Positions 1 through 10,600 of a stretch of 64,000 nt of DNA are shown here, one piece after another. The notes below the pieces were generated by a model, which was given only the letters and a program-made list of their open reading frames with translations, was not told the DNA's origin and ran no database searches. This stretch comes from Flavobacteriaceae bacterium PS02337. GTDB lineage: Bacteria > Bacteroidota > Bacteroidia > Flavobacteriales > Flavobacteriaceae. The stretch covers positions 372,001-436,000 of the forward strand of contig JASCOE010000003.1 of the NCBI GenBank assembly GCA_029959285.1. Direction: 5' to 3'. Every line of letters starts with the position of its first letter. The first letter of the stretch is position 1. The position numbers and the translations under genes are program-made.

Positions 1-1
1 G

Positions 2-2740
2 ATGTATCAATTTATAAAATATATTGTACTGTTTTTTGCAGTGTCATTAAGTTTAATTTCTTGTAAAGAAAAACAGGGAGACAAAATTAAAGTTGGATTT
101 TCGCAGGCAATGACCACTGACGACTGGCGAAAACAAATGAACAGTTCCATTAAAATTGAAGCTTCTTTAAGACCAGAAGTCGATTTAACCATTAAAGATG
201 CGAATAATAATGTCAGCAGACAAATAGAAGATATAGAGCGATTTATATCAAATAAAGTAGATGTAATAATTGTATCTCCAATTGAGTCTAAACCTTTAAC
301 TGCCGTTGTTGAAAAATCTATTCGAGCTGGAATTCCTGTTTTGGTTGTAGACCGAAAAATTGACGGCGAAAATTATACCGCATATTTAGGAGCAGATAAT
401 ATTGAAATCGGTAGAATTGCAGCGCGATATATTATTTCTCACAGCAAAGGGTCTGGTAAAATTGTAGAAATTACTGGTGCCAGCGGATCATCTCCTGCAT
501 ATGAAAGAACACTTGGTTTTAACCAAATTATCAACGAAAATAAGCGTTTTAGTATTGTTAAAACGATTCAAGGAGATTGGGAAAAAGAATCTGTGAAATC
601 GCCTTTGAAAACTATTCTTCAGCAAAATCCTGATATCGAATATGTTTTTGCTCATAACGACAGAATGGCTCTAAGTGCTTGGGAAACTGCTAAAAATTTG
701 GGTTCAGAAAAGAAAATAAAGTTTATTGGTGTTGACGCTTTGAATACGGTAAATGGCGGAATTGAACTAATAACAAGCGGCGTTCTTGACGGTTCGATTT
801 TGTATCCAACTGGTGGAAATGAAGCATTGAAATTGGCTTTGAAAATTCATAATAAAGAATCAATTTCGAAAAATAATATTCTAAATACGATTGTAATTGA
901 TAAGAATAATGCTGAAATCATCAAAAACCAAATGGATAAAGTTGATCAGCAGCAATTGGTTATCGAATCGCAGCAAGGAGCAATTAATATTCAGGAAAAA
1001 GAATATGCTTCTCAAAATAATTTGGTTCGTTTGCTGAGTTTCTTTCTTGTAATTATTTTAAGTTTAACGATTTACAGTATTTATTCTACCATTTCGATTT
1101 CTCGAAAGAAAAAACAATTGGAAAGAATCAATCAAACGGTCATTGACCAAAACGTTGAAATTCAAGAAATGGCACAAATTGCAGCCACAAGTAACGAAGC
1201 AAAATTGAGCTTTTTTACCGGACTTTCGCATGAATTTAAAACGCCGATTACTTTGATAATGAGTTACGTGGAATCTTTAATTGAAAATGAAAAAATTAAA
1301 GGAACGGCGCTTATAGATGAAGTTAAACTGATTCATAAAAACTCTAATAGATTATTGCGATTGATCAATCAATTATTAGATTTTAGAAAAATCGAAGAAC
1401 AAAAGTTTACTTTAAGAGCTTCAAATACTAAAATATACGATTTTACAAATGATGTGATGGCAAACTTTAAAGGAGAAGCTTCACGTCGAAACATTGACTT
1501 TCAATTGATTTGTAAAAATAAAAACTTAGAACTTTTTATAGATCGAGGTTTGATGGACAAAGTCTACTTCAATTTATTGTCAAATGCATTTAAATTTACT
1601 CCAGATAATGGAAAAATCAGTATTTCGATTGTGGAAAATCAAGAGAATGAAGTTAAAATTCATTTTAAAGATTCTGGAATTGGAATTCCTGAAAATGAAC
1701 TTTCCAATGTTTTTAATCCGTTTTTTAGAGCTTCCAATAATAATAAAAACAGTTCGGGAATTGGTTTGCATTTATCCAAAGAATTTGTGCTTTTGCATAA
1801 AGGTTCAATCGAATTAAAATCGAAACAAGGAAGTGAGTTTGTTGTTACTTTATTAAAAGGAAATACTCATTTGCAAACTTCAGAAATGATTCAGAAAATG
1901 GAAAATATTTCAAGTATTCCAAGTTTGGTTACAGATAATCTGGATTTAGAATCAGAATTAAAAGAATTGAATACCATTGGCGATGCAGAGAAACATTCAC
2001 TTCTAATTATTGAAGATAACAGCGATTTGGTTACGTTTTTAAAATCTAAACTTTCTAACGAATATTTAATAACCATTTCTGACGGAAGCGATGCTGTAGA
2101 TAAAGCCTTAGAAATTATTCCAGATATTATTATTTGCGATATCAATTTGGTTGACAAAGATGGTTATGAAATTAGTAAAGAACTGAAAAAAGACCTTCGT
2201 TCTTCTCATATTCCGATTATTATTTTGACGGCGCAAAGCAATAAAGAATCTGTTTTAAAAGGACTTCAAAGTGGAGTAGATCAATATTTAACCAAACCAT
2301 TCAGTCTTGCCATTTTAAAACAATCTATTTCAAGTTTACTTTTCAATAGAGAAAAACTACGTTATTACTACACCAATAATATATATCGCATTGAACCCGA
2401 ATCTAAATTTGGGAATCAGGAACAGACATTCATTACCAAAATGAATACTATAATTATGACGAATGTCGAAAATCCGAAGTTTTCTGTTGAAGAATTAGCG
2501 GAAAAACTTGGTGTTTCGAGAGTGCAATTGTATAGAAAAGTAAAAGCCATTATCGGAATTAATATCAGCGATCATATTAATAACGTCAAATTAGAAAAAG
2601 CAGCAGAGCTTTTAAAGTCAAACAACATGAATATTTCAGAGATTGCGTACTCGCTTGGGTTCTCTTCTCCCAACTATTTTTCAACCGCTTTTAAGAATAA
2701 ATTTGGAGTTTCGCCAAAAGAATACAAAACATCAAACTAA
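2..2740 (+). CDS. Hybrid two-component sensor/regulator with periplasmic sugar-binding domain (fructan locus regulator)
   Basis: One-protein signalling system that should sense a sugar in the periplasm and activate the adjoining fructan genes. A signal peptide with lipobox-like LISC (Cys21) precedes a LacI-type periplasmic binding domain (about 28-310) and a membrane helix near 344-364. The histidine kinase follows, with phospho-acceptor His410 in SHEFKTP, an N-box (NLLSNAFKF) and G-boxes (DSGIGIP, SGIGLHL). The receiver has Asp713 in ICDIN and conserved Lys in LTKPFS, and the protein ends in an AraC helix-turn-helix domain. This order is known for the Bacteroides fructose sensor BT1754. The link to fructose is inferred from that family and from the GH32/SusCD/kinase neighbours. 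The start lies at the window edge, but the signal peptide supports it. Confidence 0.92.
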   Translation: MYQFIKYIVLFFAVSLSLISCKEKQGDKIKVGFSQAMTTDDWRKQMNSSIKIEASLRPEVDLTIKDANNNVSRQIEDIERFISNKVDVIIVSPIESKPLTAVVEKSIRAGIPVLVVDRKIDGENYTAYLGADNIEIGRIAARYIISHSKGSGKIVEITGASGSSPAYERTLGFNQIINENKRFSIVKTIQGDWEKESVKSPLKTILQQNPDIEYVFAHNDRMALSAWETAKNLGSEKKIKFIGVDALNTVNGGIELITSGVLDGSILYPTGGNEALKLALKIHNKESISKNNILNTIVIDKNNAEIIKNQMDKVDQQQLVIESQQGAINIQEKEYASQNNLVRLLSFFLVIILSLTIYSIYSTISISRKKKQLERINQTVIDQNVEIQEMAQIAATSNEAKLSFFTGLSHEFKTPITLIMSYVESLIENEKIKGTALIDEVKLIHKNSNRLLRLINQLLDFRKIEEQKFTLRASNTKIYDFTNDVMANFKGEASRRNIDFQLICKNKNLELFIDRGLMDKVYFNLLSNAFKFTPDNGKISISIVENQENEVKIHFKDSGIGIPENELSNVFNPFFRASNNNKNSSGIGLHLSKEFVLLHKGSIELKSKQGSEFVVTLLKGNTHLQTSEMIQKMENISSIPSLVTDNLDLESELKELNTIGDAEKHSLLIIEDNSDLVTFLKSKLSNEYLITISDGSDAVDKALEIIPDIIICDINLVDKDGYEISKELKKDLRSSHIPIIILTAQSNKESVLKGLQSGVDQYLTKPFSLAILKQSISSLLFNREKLRYYYTNNIYRIEPESKFGNQEQTFITKMNTIIMTNVENPKFSVEELAEKLGVSRVQLYRKVKAIIGINISDHINNVKLEKAAELLKSNNMNISEIAYSLGFSSPNYFSTAFKNKFGVSPKEYKTSN

Positions 2741-2810
2741 ACCGCAGTCAAAAATGTTACATTTTAGGTATCAATTTTGAAGTTTATGTAACACAATCGA
2801 AACTACAAGG

Positions 2811-2850
2811 TTTTCGTAAATAATTTTCGTTCTTTGTAAAGCCTTGTAAA
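2811..2850 (+). promoter_or_regulatory. Pair of direct repeats upstream of the fructan operon
   Basis: TTTTCGT occurs at 2811-2817 and 2824-2830, followed by TTGTAAA at 2834-2840 and 2844-2850. Tandem half-sites about one helical turn apart are typical of AraC-domain binding sites, and the region lies between the hybrid regulator and the first transport gene. Binding is inferred. I saw no clear TAnnTTTG element between here and 2969. Confidence 0.3.
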
Positions 2851-2968
2851 TAAAGGTTTTGAATTTAAAATAGTAATAAATCAATAATTATAGAATTAAA
2901 TTGTAACATCATTAAAAATAAGTTGTTTTTTTGCAGATATCTTAGCAACAAGTTTTAATACATGTACA

Positions 2969-4327
2969 ATGAATAAGATATTGATTTGGTCTATTACTGC
3001 TGCACTGGCAGGTTTTCTTTTCGGTTTTGATACCGTAGTTATTTCTGGAGCTGATAAACAATTACAACAACTTTGGCATTCTTCTGATGCTTTTCATGGT
3101 TCAGTCGTTATGGCAATGGCATTATGGGGAACTGTAGTCGGTGCTATTTTCGGAGGAATTCCGACCAATAAAATTGGACGTAAAAAGACTTTGTTCTGGA
3201 TCGGAATCTTATATTTTATTTCAGCCGTTGGTGCCGCTTTTGCAAATAATCCTTTTGTTTTTGCTGCTTTCCGTTTTATTGGAGGTTTAGGAGTTGGTGC
3301 TTCTACAATTGCTGCTCCGGCTTATGTATCAGAAATTGCTCCTGCAGACAAACGCGGAAGATTAGTGGCTTTATATCAGTTTAATATTGTATTGGGTATT
3401 TTAATTGCTTTTATTTCAAATTACTTTTTAAAAGATATTGGCGAAAACGCTTGGAGATGGATGGTTGGTGTTCAGGTAATTCCGTCTTTTATTTACATAC
3501 TTTTTATTTTGACTATACCAGAAAGTCCAAGATGGTTATTGTCTAAAAACCGTGACGAAGAAGCCCGCAAAGTTTTACATAAAATTGACCCGTCTGCCCA
3601 TATCGCCGATCTTATCGATGATTCTCGCGAAAATGGCGTGACGAAACATGAAAATATCTTCATGAAAAAATACCGTTTTCCATTAATCTTAGCATTTTTA
3701 ATTGCCTTTTTTAATCAGTTTTCGGGGATTAATGCGTTCCTTTATTACGCGCCAAGAATTTTTGAAGAAGCAGGTTTAGGACAAAATACAGCCTTATTAA
3801 GCAGTATCGGAATTGGAGTTACCAATCTTATTTTCACCTTAATCGGTGTAGCGTTAATTGACAAATTAGGAAGAAAGTTGTTAATGTACATTGGTTCTGT
3901 TGGTTATATCATTTCACTCGGATTAGTATCGGCTTCTTTTTATTACAATTGGGGCGGTTTATCGGTTCCTATATTTCTATTCTTGTTTATTGCTTCGCAC
4001 GCTATAGGTCAAGGAGCCGTAATCTGGGTTTTCATTTCAGAAATTTTTCCGAATCACATTCGTGCATCCGGACAGGCTTTTGGAAGTTCAGTTCATTGGG
4101 TTTTGGCAGCGATAATTCCGTCATTAATTCCAATGTTGTTTTCAGAAATTGGAGCTGAAATTGTATTCCTTATTTTTACCATAATGATGGTATTGCAATT
4201 ATTATTTGTAATTTTTCTAATGCCAGAAACAAAAGGAATTTCTTTGGAAGTATTAAGTGGAACATTAACAAAAAAAAATATCAGAAAAAATGAAATCAAC
4301 GAAACAGCTGCCGCTCGCTCTTTATAG
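2969..4327 (+). CDS. MFS sugar porter, probable fructose importer
   Basis: Inner-membrane symporter of the sugar porter family, 452 residues with about 12 hydrophobic segments. Family signatures are visible: GFLFGFDTVVISG in helix 1, GRKKTL after helix 2, PESPRWLL before the central loop, a second GRK (DKLGRKLL) in the C-terminal half, and PETKG near the C-terminus. In known Bacteroides fructan loci the same gene position holds a fructose importer. That fits a pathway where GH32 enzymes release fructose in the periplasm and the PfkB kinase traps it in the cytoplasm. The last 38 bases overlap the start of the next gene, implying tight co-translation. Substrate is inferred from context. Confidence 0.9.
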   Translation: MNKILIWSITAALAGFLFGFDTVVISGADKQLQQLWHSSDAFHGSVVMAMALWGTVVGAIFGGIPTNKIGRKKTLFWIGILYFISAVGAAFANNPFVFAAFRFIGGLGVGASTIAAPAYVSEIAPADKRGRLVALYQFNIVLGILIAFISNYFLKDIGENAWRWMVGVQVIPSFIYILFILTIPESPRWLLSKNRDEEARKVLHKIDPSAHIADLIDDSRENGVTKHENIFMKKYRFPLILAFLIAFFNQFSGINAFLYYAPRIFEEAGLGQNTALLSSIGIGVTNLIFTLIGVALIDKLGRKLLMYIGSVGYIISLGLVSASFYYNWGGLSVPIFLFLFIASHAIGQGAVIWVFISEIFPNHIRASGQAFGSSVHWVLAAIIPSLIPMLFSEIGAEIVFLIFTIMMVLQLLFVIFLMPETKGISLEVLSGTLTKKNIRKNEINETAAARSL

Positions 4328-5903
4328 AGCTTTAGTATTGTCGATTGCTGGATGTATAACATTTTCAGCTTCGGCACAAACTAAGGTTTTGCCATCAAAT
4401 GCAAATGAAGAAAAGATGTATCGTCCAAATTTTCACTTTACACCAAAAAAAGGCTGGATGAATGATCCAAACGGAATGTTTTTCGCCAACGGATATTATC
4501 ATTTATTTTACCAATATTATCCAGATAAAAGTGTTTGGGGACCAATGCATTGGGGACATGCGACGAGTAGAGATTTAATAAAATGGGATGAACAGCCCAT
4601 TGCGATTTATCCTGATAAAGACAAATATATTTTTTCTGGAAGTGCTGTTGTTGATGTAAATAATACATCGGGTTTAGGAATTGGTAACAATGCACCAATT
4701 ATCGCAATTTATACTTTGCACGATATGACAAAGGAAGAAGAAGGAAAAATAGATGTGGAGCAGCAAGATATCGCTTATTCTAACGATAATGGTTTTACAT
4801 GGCAGAAATTTGAGGAAGGAAATCCTGTCGTGAAAAACCCTGGAATTAGAGATTTTCGTGATCCAAAAGTAACTTGGGATGAAACGCACAAACAATGGAT
4901 TATGGTTTTGGCAGCGCAGGACCGAGCACAGTTTTATAAATCATCAAATCTAAAAAACTGGGAATTTTTATCTGAGTTTGGAAAAAACATTGGAGCTCAC
5001 GGCGGCGTTTGGGAATGTCCGGATTTCTTTCAGATCAAAGTTGAAGGAACTAAGGAAACCAAATGGATTTTAATTCAAAACTTAAATCCTGGCGGACCAA
5101 ACGGAGGTTCTGGAGTACAATATTTTGTTGGAGATTTTGATGGAAAAACATTCAAACTTGATTCTGATTTTGCTAAAAGATTAGAAAATGAAAAAGCCGT
5201 TTGGGCAGATTACGGAAAAGATAATTACGCAGGAGTGACGTGGAATAATGTTCCAAGTGCAGACGGGCGAAGATTATTTATCGGATGGATGTCTAACTGG
5301 GAATATGCACAACAAGTTCCAACAACTTCTTGGAGAAGCAGTACCACAATTGCCCGAGAATTAAAGTTGGTAAAAAAGGGGAATTATTACAATTTAATAA
5401 GTAATCCAGTTAGAGAACTTGATTATTATATTACGGAAACTATTAGAACAAAAGCTTTAAAAGGAAAAGAGAATTATACTTTAGTTGAAAATGGAAAAGC
5501 AGATTTAACTCAAGCCATTGTAAGTTTAGAGTTGAAAAATTTAAAACCCGAAAATTACACGTTTGAGCTTTCCAATTCTGATGGAGAATCTTTAAAATTT
5601 GGATTAAATAATAAAGAAAATTATCTATTTGTTGATCGTTCAAAAGCAGGAAAAAATGATTTCTCGGACAAATTTGCGGCAACTATTAGTAAAGCTTTTT
5701 TAAATGGAAATCAAAAGGAAGCCACTTTCAAAATTATTTTAGATAAAACTTCAATTGAAATATTCTATAATAATGGCGAAAAAGTAATGACGGAAATCTT
5801 TTTCTTAGAAAAACCATTTACATCACTTTCAGTTTCTTCTAAAGAAAAAATCGAAGTCAATAATTTACTAATTCAAAAATTAGATGTTTTGAAAAGGAAT
5901 TAA
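4290..5903 (+). CDS. GH32 fructan hydrolase (first of two)
   Basis: Releases fructose from levan, inulin or sucrose-type fructans. The three GH32 motifs are intact: nucleophile Asp59 in WMNDPNG, stabiliser Asp191 in FRDP and acid/base Glu242 in WECPDF, in a five-bladed propeller followed by a beta-sandwich (about 375-537). The N-terminus is a signal peptide ending near SASAQ. Cys22 could be read as a lipobox, but its paralogue lacks the cysteine, so ordinary export is more likely. The start overlaps the transporter by 38 bases. The next in-frame Met would remove the signal peptide, so the overlap is probably real. Endo or exo action and linkage preference cannot be read from sequence. Confidence 0.93.
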   Translation: MKSTKQLPLALYRALVLSIAGCITFSASAQTKVLPSNANEEKMYRPNFHFTPKKGWMNDPNGMFFANGYYHLFYQYYPDKSVWGPMHWGHATSRDLIKWDEQPIAIYPDKDKYIFSGSAVVDVNNTSGLGIGNNAPIIAIYTLHDMTKEEEGKIDVEQQDIAYSNDNGFTWQKFEEGNPVVKNPGIRDFRDPKVTWDETHKQWIMVLAAQDRAQFYKSSNLKNWEFLSEFGKNIGAHGGVWECPDFFQIKVEGTKETKWILIQNLNPGGPNGGSGVQYFVGDFDGKTFKLDSDFAKRLENEKAVWADYGKDNYAGVTWNNVPSADGRRLFIGWMSNWEYAQQVPTTSWRSSTTIARELKLVKKGNYYNLISNPVRELDYYITETIRTKALKGKENYTLVENGKADLTQAIVSLELKNLKPENYTFELSNSDGESLKFGLNNKENYLFVDRSKAGKNDFSDKFAATISKAFLNGNQKEATFKIILDKTSIEIFYNNGEKVMTEIFFLEKPFTSLSVSSKEKIEVNNLLIQKLDVLKRN

Positions 5904-6044
5904 AAGAAACATCTAAATTATTTTCTTTTCGTTAGAAAATCATAAATCAGTCGAATAACCACTTGAAAGTGTAATGCTTTCCGACCTTTTATGCTCTTTT
6001 CTGAAAATTTACAGCTACTAATTATCAACCAAAAAAATATCAAA

Positions 6045-7652
6045 ATGAGATTAACCACATCACAATCATTTAGAATTTACAGTGCTACACTATTTCTTTT
6101 AGCAAGTACTGGTGTATCTTCTGTAATAGCACAAAACAAGCCAGTTGCAAGTATTACAGAAACAGAATTATACCGACCAAACTTTCATTTCACGCCAAAA
6201 AAAGGCTGGATGAATGATCCAAACGGAATGTTTTATGCCGACGGTTATTACCATTTATATTTTCAGCATTATCCAGAAAAAAATGTCTGGGGACCAATGC
6301 ACTGGGGACATGCAATTAGCAAAGACATGATAAAATGGGAAGAGCAGCCAATTGCCATTTATCCGGATAAAGAAAAATATATTTTTTCTGGAAGTGCCGT
6401 TGTCGATACACAAAATACTTCTGGTTTTGGAAAAGATGGTAAAGCGCCAATTGTGGCCATTTACACTTTGCACGATATGGAAAAAGGCAAAGACGGAAAA
6501 CTGGATACCGAACAGCAAGATATTGCCTATTCTACCGATGGCGGATTTACCTATAAGAAGTTTGACGCAGGAAATCCTGTTGTAAAAAATCCTGGAATTC
6601 GTGATTTTCGTGATCCAAAAGTTTCTTGGGACGAAGCTCGTAAACAATGGATAATGGTTGTCGCTGCTTCAGACCGAGATCATTTTTATGGTTCTAAAGA
6701 TTTAAAAAACTGGCAGTTTTTATCAGAATTTGGAAGAGATCTTGGAGCGCACGAAAGTGTTTGGGAATGTCCAGATTTCTTTCAAATTAAAGTTGAAGGA
6801 ACCAATGAAAAGAAATGGGTTTTATTGCAAAGTTTAGGTCAGGGAGCGGCAAACGGAGGTTCTGGAACACAATATTATGTGGGAGATTTTGATGGAAAAC
6901 AATTTACTGTAGATGCTAATTTTGAACAAAGAATAAAAAGAGAAAAAGCCGTTTGGATAGATTACGGAAAAGACAATTATGCTGGCGTAACATGGAATAA
7001 TATTCCAACTTCTAACGGGCGACGATTGTTTATTGGCTGGATGGTAAGTTTGGATTATGGCGGAAGTGTGCCAACAAATGCTTGGAGAAGCAGTATGACA
7101 ACGCCGCGTGAAATGCAATTAGTCAAAAAAGGAAATGATTACAGTTTAATTAGCAATCCGGTTAAGGAAATTAATAAATATGTTTCAAAAACTATTCAAA
7201 ACAAAACTTTAAAAGGAAAAGAGAAACTGGAACTTTTTAAAGCTGAAAAAATAGATTTAAGACAAGCCATTATCAGTTTTGACTTAAAAAACTTAAAGCA
7301 AGATACCTACAGTTTTACACTTTCAAATTCAATCGGCGAATCTTTAACTTTCGGATTAAATAACGCAGAAAACTACTTATTTGTAGATCGTACAAAAGCA
7401 GGGAAAATTGACTTTTCTGAAAAATTTGCTTCGATTGTGCATAAAGCAAAATTAGAAAAGAATCAAAAAGAGGCGACTTTTAAAGTGGTTCTCGACAAAA
7501 CTTCAATAGAAATATTTTACAACAATGGCGAAAAAGTAATGACCGAAATCTTTTTCCTAAACCAGCCATTTAACTCGATTTCAGCTTCTTCAAACCAAGG
7601 AATTGAAATTTCTAATCTTGTATTTAACCAACTATCTATAAACCAAAACTAA
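6045..7652 (+). CDS. GH32 fructan hydrolase (second of two)
   Basis: Paralogue of the preceding gene along its whole length, implying tandem duplication. From the chosen start it has 535 residues, a signal peptide ending near SVIAQ, nucleophile Asp58 (WMNDPNG), stabiliser Asp190 (FRDP) and acid/base Glu241 (WECPDF). An upstream ATG at 5991 would add 18 residues ahead of a normal signal peptide, so I prefer 6045. Loops around the acid/base differ from the first copy (HESVWEC against HGGVWEC, and QGAANGG against GGPNGG). That allows different linkage or chain-length preferences, but direction is unknown. It ends 6 bases before susC, so it is probably in one operon. Confidence 0.93.
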   Translation: MRLTTSQSFRIYSATLFLLASTGVSSVIAQNKPVASITETELYRPNFHFTPKKGWMNDPNGMFYADGYYHLYFQHYPEKNVWGPMHWGHAISKDMIKWEEQPIAIYPDKEKYIFSGSAVVDTQNTSGFGKDGKAPIVAIYTLHDMEKGKDGKLDTEQQDIAYSTDGGFTYKKFDAGNPVVKNPGIRDFRDPKVSWDEARKQWIMVVAASDRDHFYGSKDLKNWQFLSEFGRDLGAHESVWECPDFFQIKVEGTNEKKWVLLQSLGQGAANGGSGTQYYVGDFDGKQFTVDANFEQRIKREKAVWIDYGKDNYAGVTWNNIPTSNGRRLFIGWMVSLDYGGSVPTNAWRSSMTTPREMQLVKKGNDYSLISNPVKEINKYVSKTIQNKTLKGKEKLELFKAEKIDLRQAIISFDLKNLKQDTYSFTLSNSIGESLTFGLNNAENYLFVDRTKAGKIDFSEKFASIVHKAKLEKNQKEATFKVVLDKTSIEIFYNNGEKVMTEIFFLNQPFNSISASSNQGIEISNLVFNQLSINQN

Positions 7653-7658
7653 TACTTT

Positions 7659-10600
7659 ATGAAAAGTAAAATTATTTATTTTCTATTTTTCTTTTTTCCA
7701 GCGCTGCTCATGTCGGCTCAGGAAATCGAAATAAAAGGAACGGTAATTTCCTCAGATGACGGAATGCCTCTTCCTGGCGCGACTGTAACTATTGCTGGAA
7801 CAAACACTAGTGCGGCTACCGATTTTGACGGAATTTTTTCTTTCCAAAATATAGCTTCAAATGCTACTATTGTAGTTTCTTTTATTGGATATGCTCCGCA
7901 GTCAATTCCTGTAAATGGACAAAAAACGTTCAATATAACTTTAAAAGTTGATAACAATCAATTGAATGAAGTTGTTGTAACAGGTTATTCAAAACAAAAG
8001 AAAACAGATATTACGGGAGCGGTTGCTGTTGTAAGTATGAAAGAAGTGATGAAACAACCTGAACCCAACCCAATTAAAGCTTTGCAAGGAAGAATTGCGG
8101 GAGTAAAAGTTTCTTCCGATGGTTCGCCAAGTGGTGCAAATACTAAAGTGGTAATTCGCGGAGTGGGAACATTAAACAATACAGATCCGCTTTATGTAAT
8201 TGATGGAATGCCGACGAAATCAGGATTGCATGAATTAAATCCGAATGACATAGAATCGATTCAGGTTTTAAAAGATGCTTCATCTGCGAGTATTTACGGT
8301 TCTAGAGCTTCAAACGGAGTGATTATCGTGACCACCAAAAAAGGAAAAGAAGGTAAAATGAGAATTAATTTCAGCACTTATACTTCGCTTTCAAGCTATT
8401 CTAATAAATTGGATGTAATGAATGCCAATCAATTTGGGCAAGCGTTGTGGCAGGCGAATATTAATGATGGTTTAGATCCGAACAGCAATAATGTTCGTTA
8501 TCAGTTTGATTGGGCGAATGTGAATGGTAAAGCGCAATTAAACAGAGTCATTATTCCAGAATATTTAGATGCAGAAAAAACGTTGAAATCTGCAGATACC
8601 AATTGGTACGATGCGGTTTCTCAAACTGGAGTAGCACAATCTTATGATTTGTCTGTTTCAAATGGTTCAGATAAAGGAAGCTACGTTTTCTCGTTGGGTT
8701 ATTATGGAAATGAAGGTGTAGTAAAAACAACCGATTTTGAGAGAATTTCTGCTAGAATGAATGGTTCTTATAAATATTTTGATGGAAGATTGGTTATTGG
8801 AGAAAACTTCACATTAAACCGTACCAATGAAGTTACAGATCCAGGCGTTTTAGATCCAGCGCTTCGTGCACTTCCAATTATTCCGATTCGTACTGTTGAC
8901 GGAATAGGCTGGGGCGGACCAGTTGGCGGAATGAATGACAGACAAAATCCTGTTCGTCTTTTAGAATATAATAAAGACAACAAATACGATTATTTGCGTC
9001 TTTTTGGAAACGCTTATGCTGATTTAGAAATCATTAAAAATCTTCATATAAAAACCAGTTTCGGAATGGATTATGGATTTTATAAAAAACGTACTTTACA
9101 AAGAAGCTACAAATCGGGTTATTTGCAAAACGACCAGACTTCTGTTACCATTGACCAATCTGTAAGCGATAAATGGACGTGGACAAACACAGCAATTTAT
9201 AGTTTGAATTTTGGGAAAAGCAATTTGAATTTGATGGCTGGAACCGAAATGTATAAAGATACTTACGATACAACGACTTTGCGTAAAAACGATTTCTTGA
9301 TAGAAACGCCAGATTATATGTATCCAGATGCAGGAACTGGAGAATCTTTCACAAGCGGAACTTCAACTGTTTATTCTTTGCTTTCTTATTTCGGAAAAGC
9401 AGATTACGAATTTGATAATCGTTATTTACTTTCGGCTACAATTCGTCGTGACGGTTCTTCAAGATTTGGTAAAAACAATCAGTTTGGTACTTTTCCAGCA
9501 GTTTCTGGAGGATGGAGAATCAGCAACGAGAATTTTATAAAAGATAAAATCACAGCTATTTCCGATTTAAAATTAAGAGCAGGTTGGGGACAAACGGGTA
9601 ATCAGGAAATTAGTAACACGGCAGTTTATTCACTTTATCTGGCAACTTATGCAGGCGGAAGTCCGACTTGGGCAACTTCTTACGGAACAGCCTACGATAT
9701 TGCAGGAAACGGAAACGGTTTGCTTCCGTCAGGTTTTATCGCGACACAGTCAGGAAACGATGACTTAAAATGGGAAACAACAACGCAGACAAACGTTGGT
9801 TTAGACTTCGGATTCTTCAAACAAAAATTATCAGGATCGATTGATTATTACATCAAAAAAACAGAAGATATTTTGGTTCTTCCAGCTTATTTAGGAGTTA
9901 TTGGAGAAGGAGGAAACCGTTGGGTAAACGGTGCGTCTATGGAAAATAAAGGTTGGGAATTTTCTTTAGGATACCAAGATGAAACTTCATTTGGATTGAA
10001 ATATGATGTTTCGGCAAATATTTCGGCAAACAAAAACAAGATTACGCAATTGCCAGATGAGGTTAAAAATAATTACGGCGGCGACGGATTAAACGATAAT
10101 ATCTTAGGTCGTCCAATTAATTCGATGTACGGATATGTAACAGACGGTTTATTTACAACGCAAGATCAGGTTACTAATTCGCCAATTCAGGAAGGAAAAG
10201 GTTTAGGAAGAATTCGTTACAAAGATCTTAATGGAGATGGACAAATCACAGATAAAGATCGTACTTGGATCGGGAATCCAAATCCTGGATTTCAATATGG
10301 AATCAACTTGAATTTATCGTATAAAAACTTTGATTTCACAACCTTTTGGGAAGGAACAGGAAATGTAGATGTCATTAACAATACGAAATATCAAACCGAT
10401 TTTTGGAGTGTTGATGATGTTGGATCAAATAAAGGAACACGATTGTTGAATGCTTGGTCAGTTGATAATCCAAATTCGACAATTCCAGCTTTAACAACGG
10501 TAGACAGAAATGCAGAAAACAGATTTTCAACTTATTATGTTGAAAACGGAAGTTATCTTAAACTTAGAGTTTTACAATTGGGTTACAATCTGCCAAAAGA

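Noticed and set aside
4290-4327. Gene overlap as a frameshift or fusion
   Set aside because: Both proteins are complete, with normal ends, and belong to unrelated families.
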